Assembly: GCA_002914805.1 (NCBI GenBank)
Contig: JXTB01000514.1
Location: forward strand, 39,934-103,933
DNA: 64,000 nucleotides
Reading direction: 5' to 3'
From: Parasponia andersonii
Taxonomy: Eukaryota; Streptophyta; Magnoliopsida; Rosales; Cannabaceae
The translations under genes were made by a program, and so were the position numbers. Numbering within the stretch: position 1 is the first letter of the stretch; every line of letters starts with the position of its first letter. Shown here piece after piece: positions 23,001 to 36,771 of this stretch. The notes under the pieces were generated by a model that worked only from the letters and a program-made list of their open reading frames with translations, was not told where the DNA came from and did not search any database.

Positions 23001-24512
23001 GTTTCAGAATTCCGATCATGATAATATTTGTGTTTAGTTGCATACTGAAATATTGTACATTCTAGAAATATCATAAAACTGTATTTGATTGTGCATCAAA
23101 ATATAGAAGAGAATGTGATAATTTTTGATGAAATAGCAAAAATGTTAATGTAATTACATTTTTCTTTTCAATATTTTAATTATTTGTGATTCCAATTCAT
23201 TTAAACTTCCAATAGAACTAAAATCTAACCCAAATCATTTTAAGAAAATAAGTAAAGAAGATAATAAAAAAAAATCATAAAACGTAATTTTAAATTTTGA
23301 AAAACAACATCCAAGGGAAAAACAAAAAAAATTGTTCACTTCTACTTAATCGAACTGTGGATCTGTAGATTTCTCCACAGCATCACCTCCTAACAACTTT
23401 TTTTTAAAAAAAAAAATTAAGAAAGAGGGGACGTATGGCGATGAGGGAGACAAAATTAGTTCCACAATCTTTTTTTATTTTTATTTTTTTAATTTAACGC
23501 GTGATATTTCAGATCCCAGGCATCTAAGAAGCACCCTTTGGGGGGGTTTCACATGAACCCAAATGGTGGGAAAGTCAAGCACGCGGGTCTTCACTTTTTT
23601 TGGTTGAAAAAAGTCCAAAACTTGCACCAGGGGAAATACTTCAGATTCTCGTTCCCATCTCTACGTACTCCCCTCCCAAACGGATTCTTATAGATTAATT
23701 ATAATTATATAGACTAATTATAATCCTATTTCTTTTAGGTAACCTAATCTATTAATTAAAATATTATATATATATATATTATTAATTAGAACACATTAAA
23801 ATCAATGACTGATTAACACGACGTTGTGTTGTTAATAGCATTACTCTATTCGTAAGTTGTTTTCGACACCATGTAGTCACTTTAGCGTGCCCTCCCCTTT
23901 TATGTAGGTCAGATAGTATATTTTCGCAAGTGTTTTTTGTTCGGATTTTATCCCCGTCAAGTTAGCAGCTGCCAGCTACTTACGTTACGGTCATCATAGT
24001 AGAATACATGGTCCAGATCATGGACATTACCATATCAGGAGCACATAGAACAAAAGAAATAAACTACTCGCTCGCCTACTTGGGCTATACCCGGGGGGCC
24101 TTCCAAGCCTATAGTGAAGAGATGAGCTTCCATCGAAGCCCATGGTGGCGACGGCAGTGGGCCCTGATAACCCTGATGGCCCACCATTATAAAACCTGGC
24201 ACTTTATTTGGACAGCTGCAAAACCCAAGAAGGAAGGGTCCATATCTTAGAAGCCGAATCATGATTTCAAACCAAGGACCACCCTCTTTTTGCAAGTATT
24301 TCCTGCAAATTAAAGAGTCTACGCCCGTGACAGTGATGTGCATAGAGAGGATGATGGACCGTAATCACAGGGTAGCAGTAGCACCGACCCCACCCAGAGA
24401 GGAACAGAGGAGGAGGAGGAGGAGGAGGAGGAGAAGAAAACAGTTTAGAACAGAGAAAAGAAACGCTAGCGTTTGTCCACAGTGGGAGCAGTTGCAATAA
24501 CGGACGCCAGCG

Positions 24513-24558
<46 letters not shown>

Positions 24559-25641
24559 CTCTTTGCTTACTCGCTTACTTCAGTTACGTGGCTCGGGGCA
24601 CGTGCCTATCTCACGCTGATCAAATTGTGTGTCCCATTTCTATTCTTGTGTTGTCAGACGTACCATATTATAAAGACCTTTTAATTTATTATATTTTACA
24701 TAGGTCATGTAACTGGAATTATTAAAAGATACAGGTTGAATTTTATTCGAGCACCCGGTCTGGTGACTTGACTTGTCGGAACTACCCTCGGCCTATGGTA
24801 GGATATTGAGAAGAAAGATCATATATGTGAGATGTGTAACGTTTTTCATTGAATTTAAGGGGATTTTCTTTTGGAGTTATGATGATGTAATAAAACTTAC
24901 ATATGACTAGTATGGATACGGAAATGTGTATTGTGTAACATATAATGGGACTCTTTTTGACTTTGAGATTGTTTTAAAGTAACGGTCTAATGGATATGGA
25001 AATTTTAATTGCACTTGGCTATAATGTTGAAGTAATCAGACTATGAAGGACTTCGGGCAACTGTTTTAACTTGTTTTCTAAGTTGGTGCAAATGATTCAC
25101 ACATAGGAGGGTAGAAATGTAAGAGAAATACATTTTATTTGTTATACTGTAAGAAAATGTAAATGCTTGGCGAATTAGAGAAATCATTTAAAATAAGAAA
25201 GACTTTGCATTGACAATTCACTTTTGTGAGAAATTCATATGTGGTAGGAGTCAAGAGCTAATTACTTTTTAATATTCAGAAACATAAAAAAGAAAGACTC
25301 AATCCATTTTGAATTTGATCCAATTAAAAGGTTGTTTTCCTTGATCAAATGAAATCAAACTATCTGTGATAGTTGTTGATCGGTTAAAATAGTGTGTGCT
25401 CTCCTGAGATTTAACACAAAGAATGAAGGACACCAACGTCTTTCCGTAAAATATAGGGAGGGGAATTATAAATGGAAGTCTTCCCAAATGGAAAGATGTC
25501 AGAAAGAAGCAAAAACCCCATCAAACCCAAAACTATTTATTTTTTAAAAAATAAATAAGTAAATAAAAATAAAGAAAGGGAATGGAAGACTCAAGATGAA
25601 CAGACGGCTGAAGACAGAGATGAAAGTGGATTGAAAGAGAG

Positions 25642-25689
<48 letters not shown>

Positions 25690-26761
25690 TTTTATTATTA
25701 GTCATATGAGGTCTGACACAGCCACCACCCATTGACAACCGCCAAGCTACCTTATTGAGGCTATACCAGCCGCCGGCTCTGTCCTATAATTCTCCCCTGT
25801 GCTCCTCCCCATACAATCTTAACCCCTCCACTTAAAACTTTCTAAAGCATCTCTCTTTTCATCATCTTCATCTTCTTCTTGGGGTGGTCAAAACTTTTTC
25901 GTTGTCAAGGTATTGAAAGGTGGAATCTAAGCTAAGCTAAGCCTCTTTCGACAGTTTCAGGTGTGAAGTAGTAGTGTTATATACCATCTTAATGACTCAA
26001 ATGAACTTATCATTAATTTCTCTCTTTATTATGATTCTTTCATCCATATATGATATGTTCTTTTGATCGTAATTAAATTTGATACTATAAATTAATTTTG
26101 TTTTCTATTGGCTTCTCTCCACAATAGTCTCACTGTAGCTAGAATCCATAAAACCATTGATATAAAAATCCACAGATCATTATTATTATTAATAAGACCT
26201 AGCTAGCAACATGTCCCAATTATATGACACTCGTAGCTAGAGAGAATGGTAATACTATATATACTAGCTTTGGATACTGAAAAAATCTGGGTAGATACTT
26301 TTGGGTTTTTTTGGGGGGGTGAATGTTTGGATTTTCATCAGTTTCATTCAGGTATTTGGTGTTAAATGCTGAAAGGCCCTTTGTTATTTTTTATTTATTT
26401 ATTTATTTATTTTTTTGGCTTTGGTGGTGGTGGTGGTGATGATGATGGTAGGTAAGTGGGAACACGATATAGGGCGAGCGCATGCAGAAAGCGGTAACGA
26501 TCAAATATAAGCACCTCTCGATCGCCGTTGGTTTTTTGGTTTTTGCAGATTCTCAACTCCCAAACACCGACACGTACGTACGTCGAGTCCTCTCCTCTCT
26601 CTACTCGATCCCTTCGAAACGCTCCAATTCAATCCTCACGCCTTCCCCTTAAAACGCCTCCACCTATCTGCATAGACAAAAACCCACAATCAAGAAAAGA
26701 CCACACTATTACTCGTATATATCTATATATGTATTATATATGAGAGAGAAGATCATCCACG
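23001..26761. other. Spacer and upstream region of Dof gene A, with several microsatellites
   Basis: No protein gene is supported. It holds (AGG)n at 24409-24434, (CT)n at 24515-24555 and (GA)n at 25645-25685. A G-box cluster (TTACGTGGC and GGCACGTGCC) lies at about 24583-24606. From about 25740 it becomes pyrimidine-rich, like a transcribed leader. A possible leader intron runs from GTCAAG|GTATTG (about 25908) to TTTTTGCAG (about 26548), which would make a 5' untranslated exon of Dof gene A. Confidence 0.5.
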
Positions 26762-27796
26762 ATGCAGGGGGAGAAGGATCAAGCAAGCGATCATCAAGAG
26801 GAGAAGATGATGATGAAGCAAAATAACAGTGACAATAATAATGACAAGGCTGCGCAGAAATGCCCTCGGTGTGAGTCTCTCAACACCAAGTTTTGTTATT
26901 ACAACAACTACAGCCTCTCTCAGCCCCGTTACTTCTGCAAGACTTGTAGGCGGTACTGGACTCAAGGCGGGACCCTCCGTAACGTCCCCGTCGGAGGCGG
27001 TTGCCGCAAGGGAAAGCGCGCCAGAACCACCACCAGTGCCGCCGCCGCAGCAACAGCTACGACGTCATCCTCTTCAACGACGTCGTCTTCAGGCGGCGGA
27101 GCTGGCGAAAACTCTCGGCTGTTAATGCCTCAAGCGGCAGGAGGAGGAGGAGTATTGCCTCAACACAGTCAGACAAACCCAGAAAGGATGGTCGGTTCGG
27201 GTCTGATGAGGGAGGTCGAGCCGGCGGCTGGTTCGTTTGGTTCGCAGTATTACCCTGGTCCGGCCGGGTCGTATTTGTCCTCATTTGGAGCCGCCATTAA
27301 CCAGCTGTCCTTCAATCAAGGTTCTGATCATGATCATCATGATCTTAATGTTGGAAACCAGTTGGGGATGAATATGATGGCTCCTCCTTCTCATTCTTCG
27401 ACTTTGAGTCTTTTGGAGGGGTTCAATATCGCCGCCTTTGGCTCACAGCAGCAGCAGATTCAACCGGAGTTTTATAATCCGTCTGATCATCATCAGACGA
27501 TGGTCGGCAGCAGCAGTAGGGCCATGAATGCCTCCTCTTCTTCTCATCATCACCATCATCAGGATCATGATCAGTGGCCCCAGAGCTTTGCACCTCTCAA
27601 CGACAGCTCCGATTCCGCAGCTGCTCCTCAAATTCCCGCTGCCGACTGGGCCAATATCGGCGCAGCCAACAGTACGGCCGGTAACCTTCATACCAGCACG
27701 ACTAGCGGCGGCGACCTCATCCCATCTTTGAACCCAAGTCAGTGGTCTCATCATCATCATCATGATTTGCCGGGATCGTACGGCCCTCCTCCGTGA
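26762..27796 (+). CDS. Dof zinc-finger transcription factor A
   Basis: Single open frame of 344 residues starting MQGEKD. Dof proteins are plant-specific nuclear factors that bind AAAG sites. The Dof zinc finger has CX2CX21CX2C cysteines at 34, 37, 59 and 62, with the invariant [37 protein letters not shown] and basic tail KGKRAR. After it come Ala/Thr/Ser-rich and Gly-rich stretches, a Gln run (QQQQ), two His-rich tracts ([11 protein letters not shown] and [10 protein letters not shown]) and a short C-terminus ending GPPP. Homopolymer tracts of this kind are common in plant activators. The ATG is the first in this frame after a pyrimidine-rich leader. Which Dof subgroup it belongs to I cannot say. 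The stop TGA is at 27794-27796. Confidence 0.95.
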   Translation: MQGEKDQASDHQEEKMMMKQNNSDNNNDKAAQKCPRCESLNTKFCYYNNYSLSQPRYFCKTCRRYWTQGGTLRNVPVGGGCRKGKRARTTTSAAAAATATTSSSSTTSSSGGGAGENSRLLMPQAAGGGGVLPQHSQTNPERMVGSGLMREVEPAAGSFGSQYYPGPAGSYLSSFGAAINQLSFNQGSDHDHHDLNVGNQLGMNMMAPPSHSSTLSLLEGFNIAAFGSQQQQIQPEFYNPSDHHQTMVGSSSRAMNASSSSHHHHHQDHDQWPQSFAPLNDSSDSAAAPQIPAADWANIGAANSTAGNLHTSTTSGGDLIPSLNPSQWSHHHHHDLPGSYGPPP

Positions 27797-28067
27797 TGGT
27801 AATGCTCTTTGCGCAAATTTATAGGGAATTGGTGGCACAGCACATGAATTTAATTTTTCATATTTATCGCCTTTGTAGAAATTTTTTATTTATTTTTAAA
27901 TTGAAGATATTGAAATCTCTCATCATGAAGAATGTTTTTGTTGCCAGTGTATACTTTGGTTATATTTTGTGGTTGGGGACCGAATATATATATATATACA
28001 GATCAACTTATATGATAGAGAGTTAATTTTGTGGTGTGAGTATAGATCTTTTCTATTGTAAAGGGGA

Positions 28068-28073
28068 AATAAA
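28068..28073 (+). terminator. Candidate polyadenylation signal of Dof gene A
   Basis: AATAAA about 270 bases after the Dof A stop codon, within AT-rich DNA. A plausible distance for a plant 3' untranslated region. Confidence 0.4.
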
Positions 28074-31000
28074 AAGAAGAATATAGAGGCCATTGATCAT
28101 AATCCTCTCCTTTGTTCTTATATTTATTTTGGAGAAATTAATTTGTGTTGGGTTAGGTTTCAACTTTTAAGCTGATTAAGAGTCTGTCGAATGACATGAT
28201 CATATGCTTGCGCTTTATAAAGTCATGTTGCTTTTTTCATCTTCTTTTTGCTTAATTTAATGCGCAAAGTTCTAAAAGACACATATGTTATCTCAAATTG
28301 CTAATGTTAATTAATTAGGGTTTGAGAAAGAGAATGAAAAAATGCACGGACAGGATCATAGGACGCAAGATTTTTCAGGGGTTAAAAAAAAAAAATAAAG
28401 GGTCTAGGAGAGGTGGTGTGTTTTTAGAGAATTAGTTGGGTAGACAAAGATGGTTGGGGTTTTTATGCGTGTGGGTGACTGACGATTCAACTGCTTTAAT
28501 GCATCAACTTTATCGTTCAACTTACTTTTTATGCATATGTGTTTCACTTTACTCTTTCTTTCTTTCTCTCTCTCTCTCTCGATCACTATCTGATCACATC
28601 TTGGTCATGAACTTGAACTAGACGATCATGATGATCATACGGCTGCAAATGCGCATGTATGCTTCGTCGCTCATATTGCCGACATATTTACGGTGGCAAA
28701 TTATACACATACAGAACTTATATGACGTAGTTGAAATTTTAAATGCAAATTGTGATTTCATGCACTTGATTAATACATAGTTGAAATATCATTATATATA
28801 TGGTTGTGATGATCTTGGTGGCAATTGGCGTTAGGGTTTATATATAATGTATGCTCAATTTAATTAAGCAATATATTGATTATTGGGCGGACTAGCTAGC
28901 TAGCTAGGCCTGGATCGAGTGGAGTCTGGAGAGGTGGGGTTGAGGTTTCCGAGTAAAGCAAATCTTTGGTCTGCCATAGTTAGATATCTGTCTCAGAGAA
29001 TAAGACAGTATTGATACCTCTCGATCGGGTACCCCATATCACCGCTATGCCATACTTCATGCCACTAAGAAGAAAATTAGGCCTCCTGTAATCAGCTCAG
29101 TTTGGGGCAATGCCCGATTTTATGTTATTTTATTATTTTTAAGTACTGGGAAGGCAGAAAAAGTGTACTTGGTAATTGAGTAATGTACTCGAGGAAAAAA
29201 TTGTACACAAATTAATATTACTAATACGGTCATGCTACATATGTATGAATTTCGTCGAGTCTATGACTTAATTGACAACCATGGACGTAAGATTCTTTAT
29301 GTACCCTCTCGTCAACATTGTGTAATTAACATTAGTTCTAATAAGAGAATGGCGGCCAAGATTAATCCTTTAATGATTCCTTCTTATATCATCTCATTTA
29401 ACGGTAAAAATTAATGTATAAGATACGACTAACTAACTGTTTCCTTTAATTATCTTTAACGTATTATAGTACTTGTGATTGCAATAGGCCTTTGTTGAAT
29501 TAAGGTTAATGGCGAGACTAGCTAAGATTCGAGATTATGCATATCACGATCTGACACTAGTTTTGTACTTGCTTTGCATGCACATATGATTCATGCTTAA
29601 CATTAAAATAGTTTAGTTCAACAAACAAGGAGAAGGATCTAAGTCACTCGTCCAGAAAATTTGTCAAAATCGCTAGCGTCATCCATACGTCTAAAAGAAA
29701 TTGAAAATTCTACACCTACTCCTTCATTTAATCGAACTCAAGCTAAAAATACACTTGCTCTTGAACCAGTTGGGTTGGAGCTTAAAAATTGACAGTTTTC
29801 CTTTACGCGGTGCAAATCATTATCTTTGAAGTTAAGATCCTTGATTTACATTTGATCCATAATAAAAAATTATATAGATGGAGAGTTGAGACGGGAATTT
29901 GGTCTTTAATATTTCCTACTTATTTGTTAAATATACACATTTCCTTCAGCATTTTTCCTAAGAAATCCTTTCAAATGAACATATTGGTTTCATAATAAGA
30001 ATCTTACCATAATATTGACAAAATCTAAGAATATTAAACTAAAACTTTCCTTTGAAGAGAATAATTCTTTCTTTTTTTTTTTTTTTCCTCTTTCCCACTA
30101 AATCGAATGAGCTAGATCTAATCTAACTACATTATATATTTATTAAGGAAAAAAAATCAAGAACAACAACAATAAAAGGGACAATTCAATTATTGAATAG
30201 TGATCGAGAAAGCAAGAATGGTCAAAAACAAATTGGTTATTAGAAAAAAAGTTAAAACAGATTAAGACAAATGAAGGAGAGGAACAATCCAGTGTCTGGC
30301 TTTAACACCACAGGTTGCATGTACCTGATTATTTCGATATTTGTGCGGGGCCCTTTCCTTTATGCCCTTTATTTACCAAAGAAGTAAAACATGAACAAGG
30401 CATGCACAAGTGGTGGTCCCCACTTTCCATCAAATATCCCATCGGTATGGGACTCCTGGCCCCCACTTGCACCACCATTTGGTCAGGACACCGCTTTCAG
30501 TTTTCTGGGACGAGCTTTTGGGTTTTGTGGTCTAAAACTCTATTAAAAGTTGAAACCCCTCTTCTCTGAGGCTCTGATCTCTCATATCATTGCCATCTGC
30601 CAAATCTTTTATTGCTTTGGGGACTCTTTTGCACGGACTTTAAGTACCTTGACGTGGCACTTTCTTATTGGCTCTTTACCATGATTTACAACCAAATGTA
30701 CTGTTGCCAAACAGATTCCCCTCATCCACTTTTGGATCGATCACTAAGGGTAAGAATGGTTTATTTCTAGAAGTTCGGTCAAATTAAGGTTTAGTTGATC
30801 AAGCGTGACCATAAATAATTGTGTCGAGCAAAATCATGTTTCTTCTTTATCAATCCAATATTTTTAAGAACGAAATAGCCAATTTAAAATTGTTTTTACA
30901 TGAGTAGTTATCTAACAATCTAAATACTACTTGTAAGGTGTTATATTAATTTTCTATTATATGTTCGTGCTTCTTAATTACTAAATGAAACCTGAAGTAG

Positions 31001-31112
31001 AAAAGAAAAAGGAAAAAAAAAAAGGTATTGTAGTGTGAGAAAGACACGAGATATGAAGTTGACTTTCGACAGGTCTGAAGGGGCCTCACTCCACACATAC
31101 TAATTCCTATTC
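28074..31112. other. Intergenic DNA downstream of Dof gene A
   Basis: AT-rich, with a short CT run at 28561-28580. A 60-codon plus frame at 29232-29414 has mixed composition but no recognised motif and no splice context, so it is not called. Nothing else is supported. Confidence 0.55.
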
Positions 31113-31115
31113 TTA

Positions 31116-31542
31116 GACTATGTTTGGTTGAAAGGAAAAGCGAGATAGGTTTAGTAGGAAGGAAAAAAAAAAGAGAGAAAAATTTTGATGAAAAAATAGA
31201 AAGAAATAAATATTTAGGTTAGTTGATAGAAGAGAAAAGGAAAGGAATGAGAAAAAAAAATAATAAGATTCAGTCAAATATTTTCCTCTAAAAATTTTCC
31301 TCTGAAACTGGATAGAAAAAGAGAAGAAAATTCTTTTATTTATATTTTAAAATGAATTTATTAAATTAATTTTATATATTATTTTTAAAATTTTAATAAA
31401 AATAATAAAATAATTATTTTAAAATATACTAATTTTCTTTCCTTTTTATATACTAAAGAACGGAAAAAAATACTTTATTTCTGTCCTACACATTTTCTTT
31501 CTTTCTTATTTTTTTTTCTTTTGCTCGATACCAAACATAGTC
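31116..31542. mobile_element. MITE with TTA target-site duplication (Tourist/Harbinger-like)
   Basis: 427 bases bounded by inverted ends GACTATGTTTGGT and ACCAAACATAGTC, flanked on both sides by TTA (31113-31115 and 31543-31545). TTA duplications are the mark of PIF/Harbinger elements. The interior is purine-rich then AT-rich, with no open frame, so it would be non-autonomous. Confidence 0.8.
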
Positions 31543-31545
31543 TTA

Positions 31546-34500
31546 AGGTTGCTTTGTTACAAAGCTTTGACGCATAATACAAGTTAACAAACATACATAT
31601 ACTTAGGCATTGGCTTGGACCTTCCGAGATATTGCGTGGAGAAGGTTGTGTTTTTTAGAGGGCCTTGTCTGTCACCACTCATATTATTCTAATTATTACA
31701 ACTGCTCATTTCTAGTTGCATGGGATATTTGTCATCTTCTACTTGGCTCATCGTTCATGGTTTTAGTAGAAGGCTTCAAACAGAATATTTTAGACAAAAG
31801 ACCCTTTTAAAAAGAGTGATTAGTTAATATTGTGTAGTTGGTATAGGAATTTTAAGAACATTCGGAGTTTAGAGTTAGATTAATTACTTGTGCTTCTTAT
31901 CTTCCTTGACTTGGACAACGATAACATTATTTTAATAAACTCTCCCTTTCTATGATTTTAGAGTCATAAATTTTGCATAATAAAGAGGGAAATACGTCTA
32001 TAGTTTTTTTTTTTTTTTTAATAATACTAAATATCCTAGCTCATATCTCACATCTTTAATATCAGATGATCTTGTATATGATTTATCATGGTACAAATAA
32101 TAAATAACATTCAATTTATCATTGAATTATGGTAAGTTTCAATTTATCATCTGAATTGTAACAACCTATTTATAATATTAGATAATATTAAAAAAGTTGT
32201 AAACTATATGAGATTTTTTTTTTCATTATTTGTAATGCATCACGTATATCAATATGTTAGGCAAAGATTCAAAAGAATTGGTAATTAATTGATTATTATT
32301 ATTATTATTGGAACACAAATGGTGAGAGAAATAACATGAGATTATGTAATTATATAAGAAGTGGACGTACGGTGTATTACAATGCATGCACCTACGAGTC
32401 TAGGATACATATCATTTTTTTTTTTTTTTTTTTTTAAAAAAAAAGAGACTCTAGGACACATTGTGTTAATAAATTTTAAAAGATGATTTTGGTACCTCCG
32501 TTGTTTGGGAATCAATTTGAAGTAGAAAATTAAGGTCCGTAACCGGGGACTGAAAAGTTGAACAAGCTAACCGGGGAAGGCCATTAGGGGGAGGTAAGGT
32601 GGGGGATACTACAGTGTGGATAAAGGATGTCGGTTGATTAGACCAAATATTCCCTTTGAAGACTTGCGATTGAATTCTATAATTTTAATTTTTAGGTCCA
32701 GAACAGAATCTAACCAAAATCTAATACATAAGACTAGACCGTAATATATAAACTCATCTAACAAAAGATTTGTGCAATTAGGATTATCAGTCACAGTGAA
32801 TAAACTCACACATTGAAATTCACATGGGACTTGCCTTAATGCCATGATGAACAAGCAGTATGCTATGTAGTTAACAGATTAATCGCTGACTCTACCTTAA
32901 ACATACTATTTCCTTACCCCTACATTTTACCCTAAAATTAGAAATAAAGGATGCTCCTCGCAATATCGTAGAAATATTTGAAAATTGGGGCGGTTTAACT
33001 TCATTTTAATATATTTTTTATTGTGAAATGACAGCAGATATTAGTTCCAATGTATTTATACAAGTTTAAATTGAGTTTGAACTATACTGAGTTTTTAATG
33101 ACATCATTAGTATAAAAATTAATAAACTGAGAATTGATATAAATATATATATATATCATATATCCGACGTAAGAAGAATCTAAACGGTCATTTTAGTTGT
33201 ATAAGAAAAAAATGGCATTCCCCTTAAAAAAAAAAAAAAAAGAAGATAAGTGTATCTTTGTTAAAAATTAATTATAAAAAAGTGCCTATATTTTATTTTA
33301 AAAAAAAAATTAAAAAATATGAGTCCCCTTAGATTAACCTTGACACTGGAAGGGGCCTTTAAGGCCCAAGTAACGACCGATGGGGCCATCCGGACTATGT
33401 TCGACTATTGGGCCAGACGGACCATTTTTTATAGGACATGTACAACGTTTTCATAGAAGAATTAGCAATATTAGTTAAATATTTTAAGAAAATTATCATT
33501 TTTTAAAATAGTAACTAATAATCGATAACTAATTTTTGTGCTAATAATTAGTAATCAAAAATATTTATAGACACCACTAATTACTAATCATTTTAAATAC
33601 TGTATTTTAAAAAAAAAAAAAATTTTAAATGATATGCTTCTGCAAAAAGATACGAAAATTGGAAAAGAATCCGACTCATCCTATTTTCATAATTCTTTTT
33701 TATTTTTTAGATAGAAACTTCTTATTTTTCATTTACTATTTGCCAAAAAAAAAACACGGGGCATTCTTACAAAAAACCAGGCCCATGTTATAAAAAAAAA
33801 TTGAAAAATTACGGATGGCTGAAACTTTTGAGAAATTCCGGATTTATATAGAAATATATTATTTTTTAATAATTAATAGAAAATATTACTTTTAAAAAAA
33901 ATTATTATTTTTTAAAAGTACTTGAGATAATTAATCAAGATATTTGGAGTAATCAAAAGTTACTTGACATAAATAGTCTGTAATTTAACCAATTATTTCA
34001 AATACCTCATCAATGAGTAAAAACTTTTATAAATATTTTTAAAAATAGCATTTTCTAAATAATTTTGAGATTTTTCAATAACCTTAATGTCATGTAAAAT
34101 CAAATTTTCTCAAAATAAAAAATTAAAAAAATTAAAAAAAAAAACCGAACAGCAAGCTACAATCTAATTGATGAATGATGATAAATTTTTCTCAATATAA
34201 CATATACGAAATTAAGCAAAATTTTGGCTGAACAAATAGAGTTCAGTCCCATGACATTAATCAAAATTTAGGAAACTACCAAACCCCAAAATTCCAGTTC
34301 GTCTTCAACCTCGATCGAGCAGCAAAACCCAGAATTCAGAAGCGGCAAATCCGTTTGCTTTAATTTCTGGTTTTACTTAATCGTTATAGTCTCGCTCGTT
34401 ACACTATAGTCCTTTTCAATATTTCCTGTTAATTAAACTCCACACGTGCACCCCACATTAGTCCTCTCGGTTTTCTTTGAATTAAAACTTAAAAAGGTAT

Positions 34501-36771
34501 TTTAATTCTCGTTTTTCGCTTTGAGGTTGGGGTGGTCCCAATGGATCTAAAGTTTTTCAAAACCAAATCTTTAGATTGTATTTAACATAACCACATTAAT
34601 TATGTTCCTCTAATAGCCACAATTACTGCCCTAGATCACCAACAAAAATCTCAAATTTCCGAATTAAAAATGAAATTCAATCAAAAAGGCAAGATACAAT
34701 AAGGCTTCACTCGCTTCTTCGTCAACAATATGCCCAAAACACTCTGCAACGCCACAAAATGACTTGAAGCTTATACAATTTTTGGTTCGACCCCCCTCCC
34801 TCCCCTCTTTTATTTTTAAAGAGAACTTAAATAGAAGCAAAAGTTTCTTCTCAACGATGGTTTTAAAAAAGCCTTGTCTATCTACTGCGGCCTAGACTAG
34901 TTGAATCATATTCGGAGTGGGCCCACCTCCACTGTCTCTCTCTCCTCATAAGAGAAAAAGATGGGTGACTATTATAGATTTTTCCTTTCTTTCTACTTGG
35001 TTTTGTATATAAAAGCACGTACGCAAGTCAAAACACGTAGTACCAAATATATGTTGACATGTAAACGCTTCATTTAATATATATCAACAACATATAGAGC
35101 ACACATACTAGTTGATTTTAATTTTCAAACTGAAGTCCTGCTTCCCCACAATATAATGACTAAGGGACGTCAAAGCTGTGGAATGAACAGCCTATGCATT
35201 GTATCATCCGTACATATGTATGTATATATGATGTTTTATGTGGAATATATTGGGCAGAAAACATTTATTATAGTGTAGGTTAATGCTTAAACACAAATCA
35301 AATTAGACTATTTTTTTACCCTACTTCTGACTCGCGTGGATCCAACAGAAGTTTTGTCATTTATGTGCAAAGATGACTCCAATAAATCGAGTTTTGTCTG
35401 TTGAAGGTGCAGTAGTACTAGGTATCTAGATACAGAGTGTAAGCTTGCTAGGAAGATTGAATATATAAACTCATGTAGCTTGAGAACTGTACTCCAACAG
35501 TCAACAGTATACAACTCGATTGATATGTCATCATATATATGATTAATTTTGTAGCTCAAAATCGAATTCTCTCGGTTTTTGAGTACATAATAGTATTGCA
35601 GTCTTTTCTTGGCTCTGGTAGACTTCGATAACTCGTACATATATATGTCACTAATACCAAGACACGCAGAATCACTAGTATTACATACACAGAAACTAGC
35701 TAGGGTTACATTTTGACCGAAATTCTGATCAGAGAATCACTTTTTTTTTTCCTTCTTTTTTTTTTTTGGCTTGAATTAGAGTATCACTTTCTTCCACGTT
35801 TACACAGTGCCTTTTTTCCGCATGAACCTCTACGTTTAGATTATATATATGTTTGTACATTACATAATTTCTACGCATTACATTAAAGCACATATATATG
35901 TATGTTTTTCTGTATTTATGTTAGAACTTTGAAGTTTCAGTAATGTGAATGGGAATATATCACCTCAAAAAGTCAATATCTAACAATAACACCAAAAGAA
36001 AGAGTCTTAATTAATATACTTAAAACCAACCACACGAAACTAAAATAGCAATGTTGATATAACAAATCCCCCCTCTTCTATACCATTATACCCTTAATCC
36101 CCCAACAAAAGAAGAAAAAACAAAGTAGAAAATAAATGAAAAAATTATTAGTTCCTCATGAGAGATGATGATCATTAATGAGGACTTCAAAATATACCCC
36201 CGCCCAATTGCAACCTACTGAGTCTAACAAATACATTAGAAGGAATTAAAAAGGATATCATGTCATGCATATATGTACATACAACATAAATATTAAACAC
36301 AACTTACTCATCAAATTAAGGATGTTCCTTTCGGGGAAAACCTCTTCAACTACTGACCAAAGATTTGATGACAACGACGACGATTTCTTTGACGATGCCA
36401 CATGGTGATGAGACTAAGAGGATCCGAGGTTCCTCTCAGCGCAAATGTTAAGGATTCTATCAACCTTGATGAATAAAACAAGAGGCTAATGATCCATCTT
36501 TGCTGCTGACATGATCACTCCGATCCCATCTCATCTCCCATCTTTTTGCTTCACTATAAAATTGTGTCTTTTTCTCTTTTCTCTTTTTTTTTTTTTTTGA
36601 AGTTTTTGAAACCACACCAGTATGACCCCAAAAACTTGGCTACAAACAAAGTAATGAGCTAAAAGAAGGGGAAAAAAAAAATACCTAAAGGCTAAGAAAA
36701 CCCAAAATGACGACTTTAAATAAAGAGGGAGATATAAGATTGAGGAATGAAGTTTATAATATTTGGCTTAG
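31546..36771. other. Intergenic DNA upstream of the Dof gene B 3' end
   Basis: AT-rich with long A and T runs and no gene recognised. Around 33830-34090 it carries a single arm of the AT-rich repeat seen twice, in inverted form, at 16.4-18.1 kb (shared GTACTTGAGATAA, then GTAATCAAAAGTTACTTG against GTAACTGGTCAAGTTACTTG). The last part, near 36.7 kb, would be the Dof B 3' untranslated region. Confidence 0.5.

Noticed and set aside
24008..24500. Overlapping frames on both strands, GC-richer than their surroundings
   Set aside because: No domain recognised, one is driven by an AGG repeat, and no splice sites link them to a gene.
29232..29414. 60-codon plus frame with mixed composition
   Set aside because: Too short, with no motif, and isolated between stops in AT-rich DNA.
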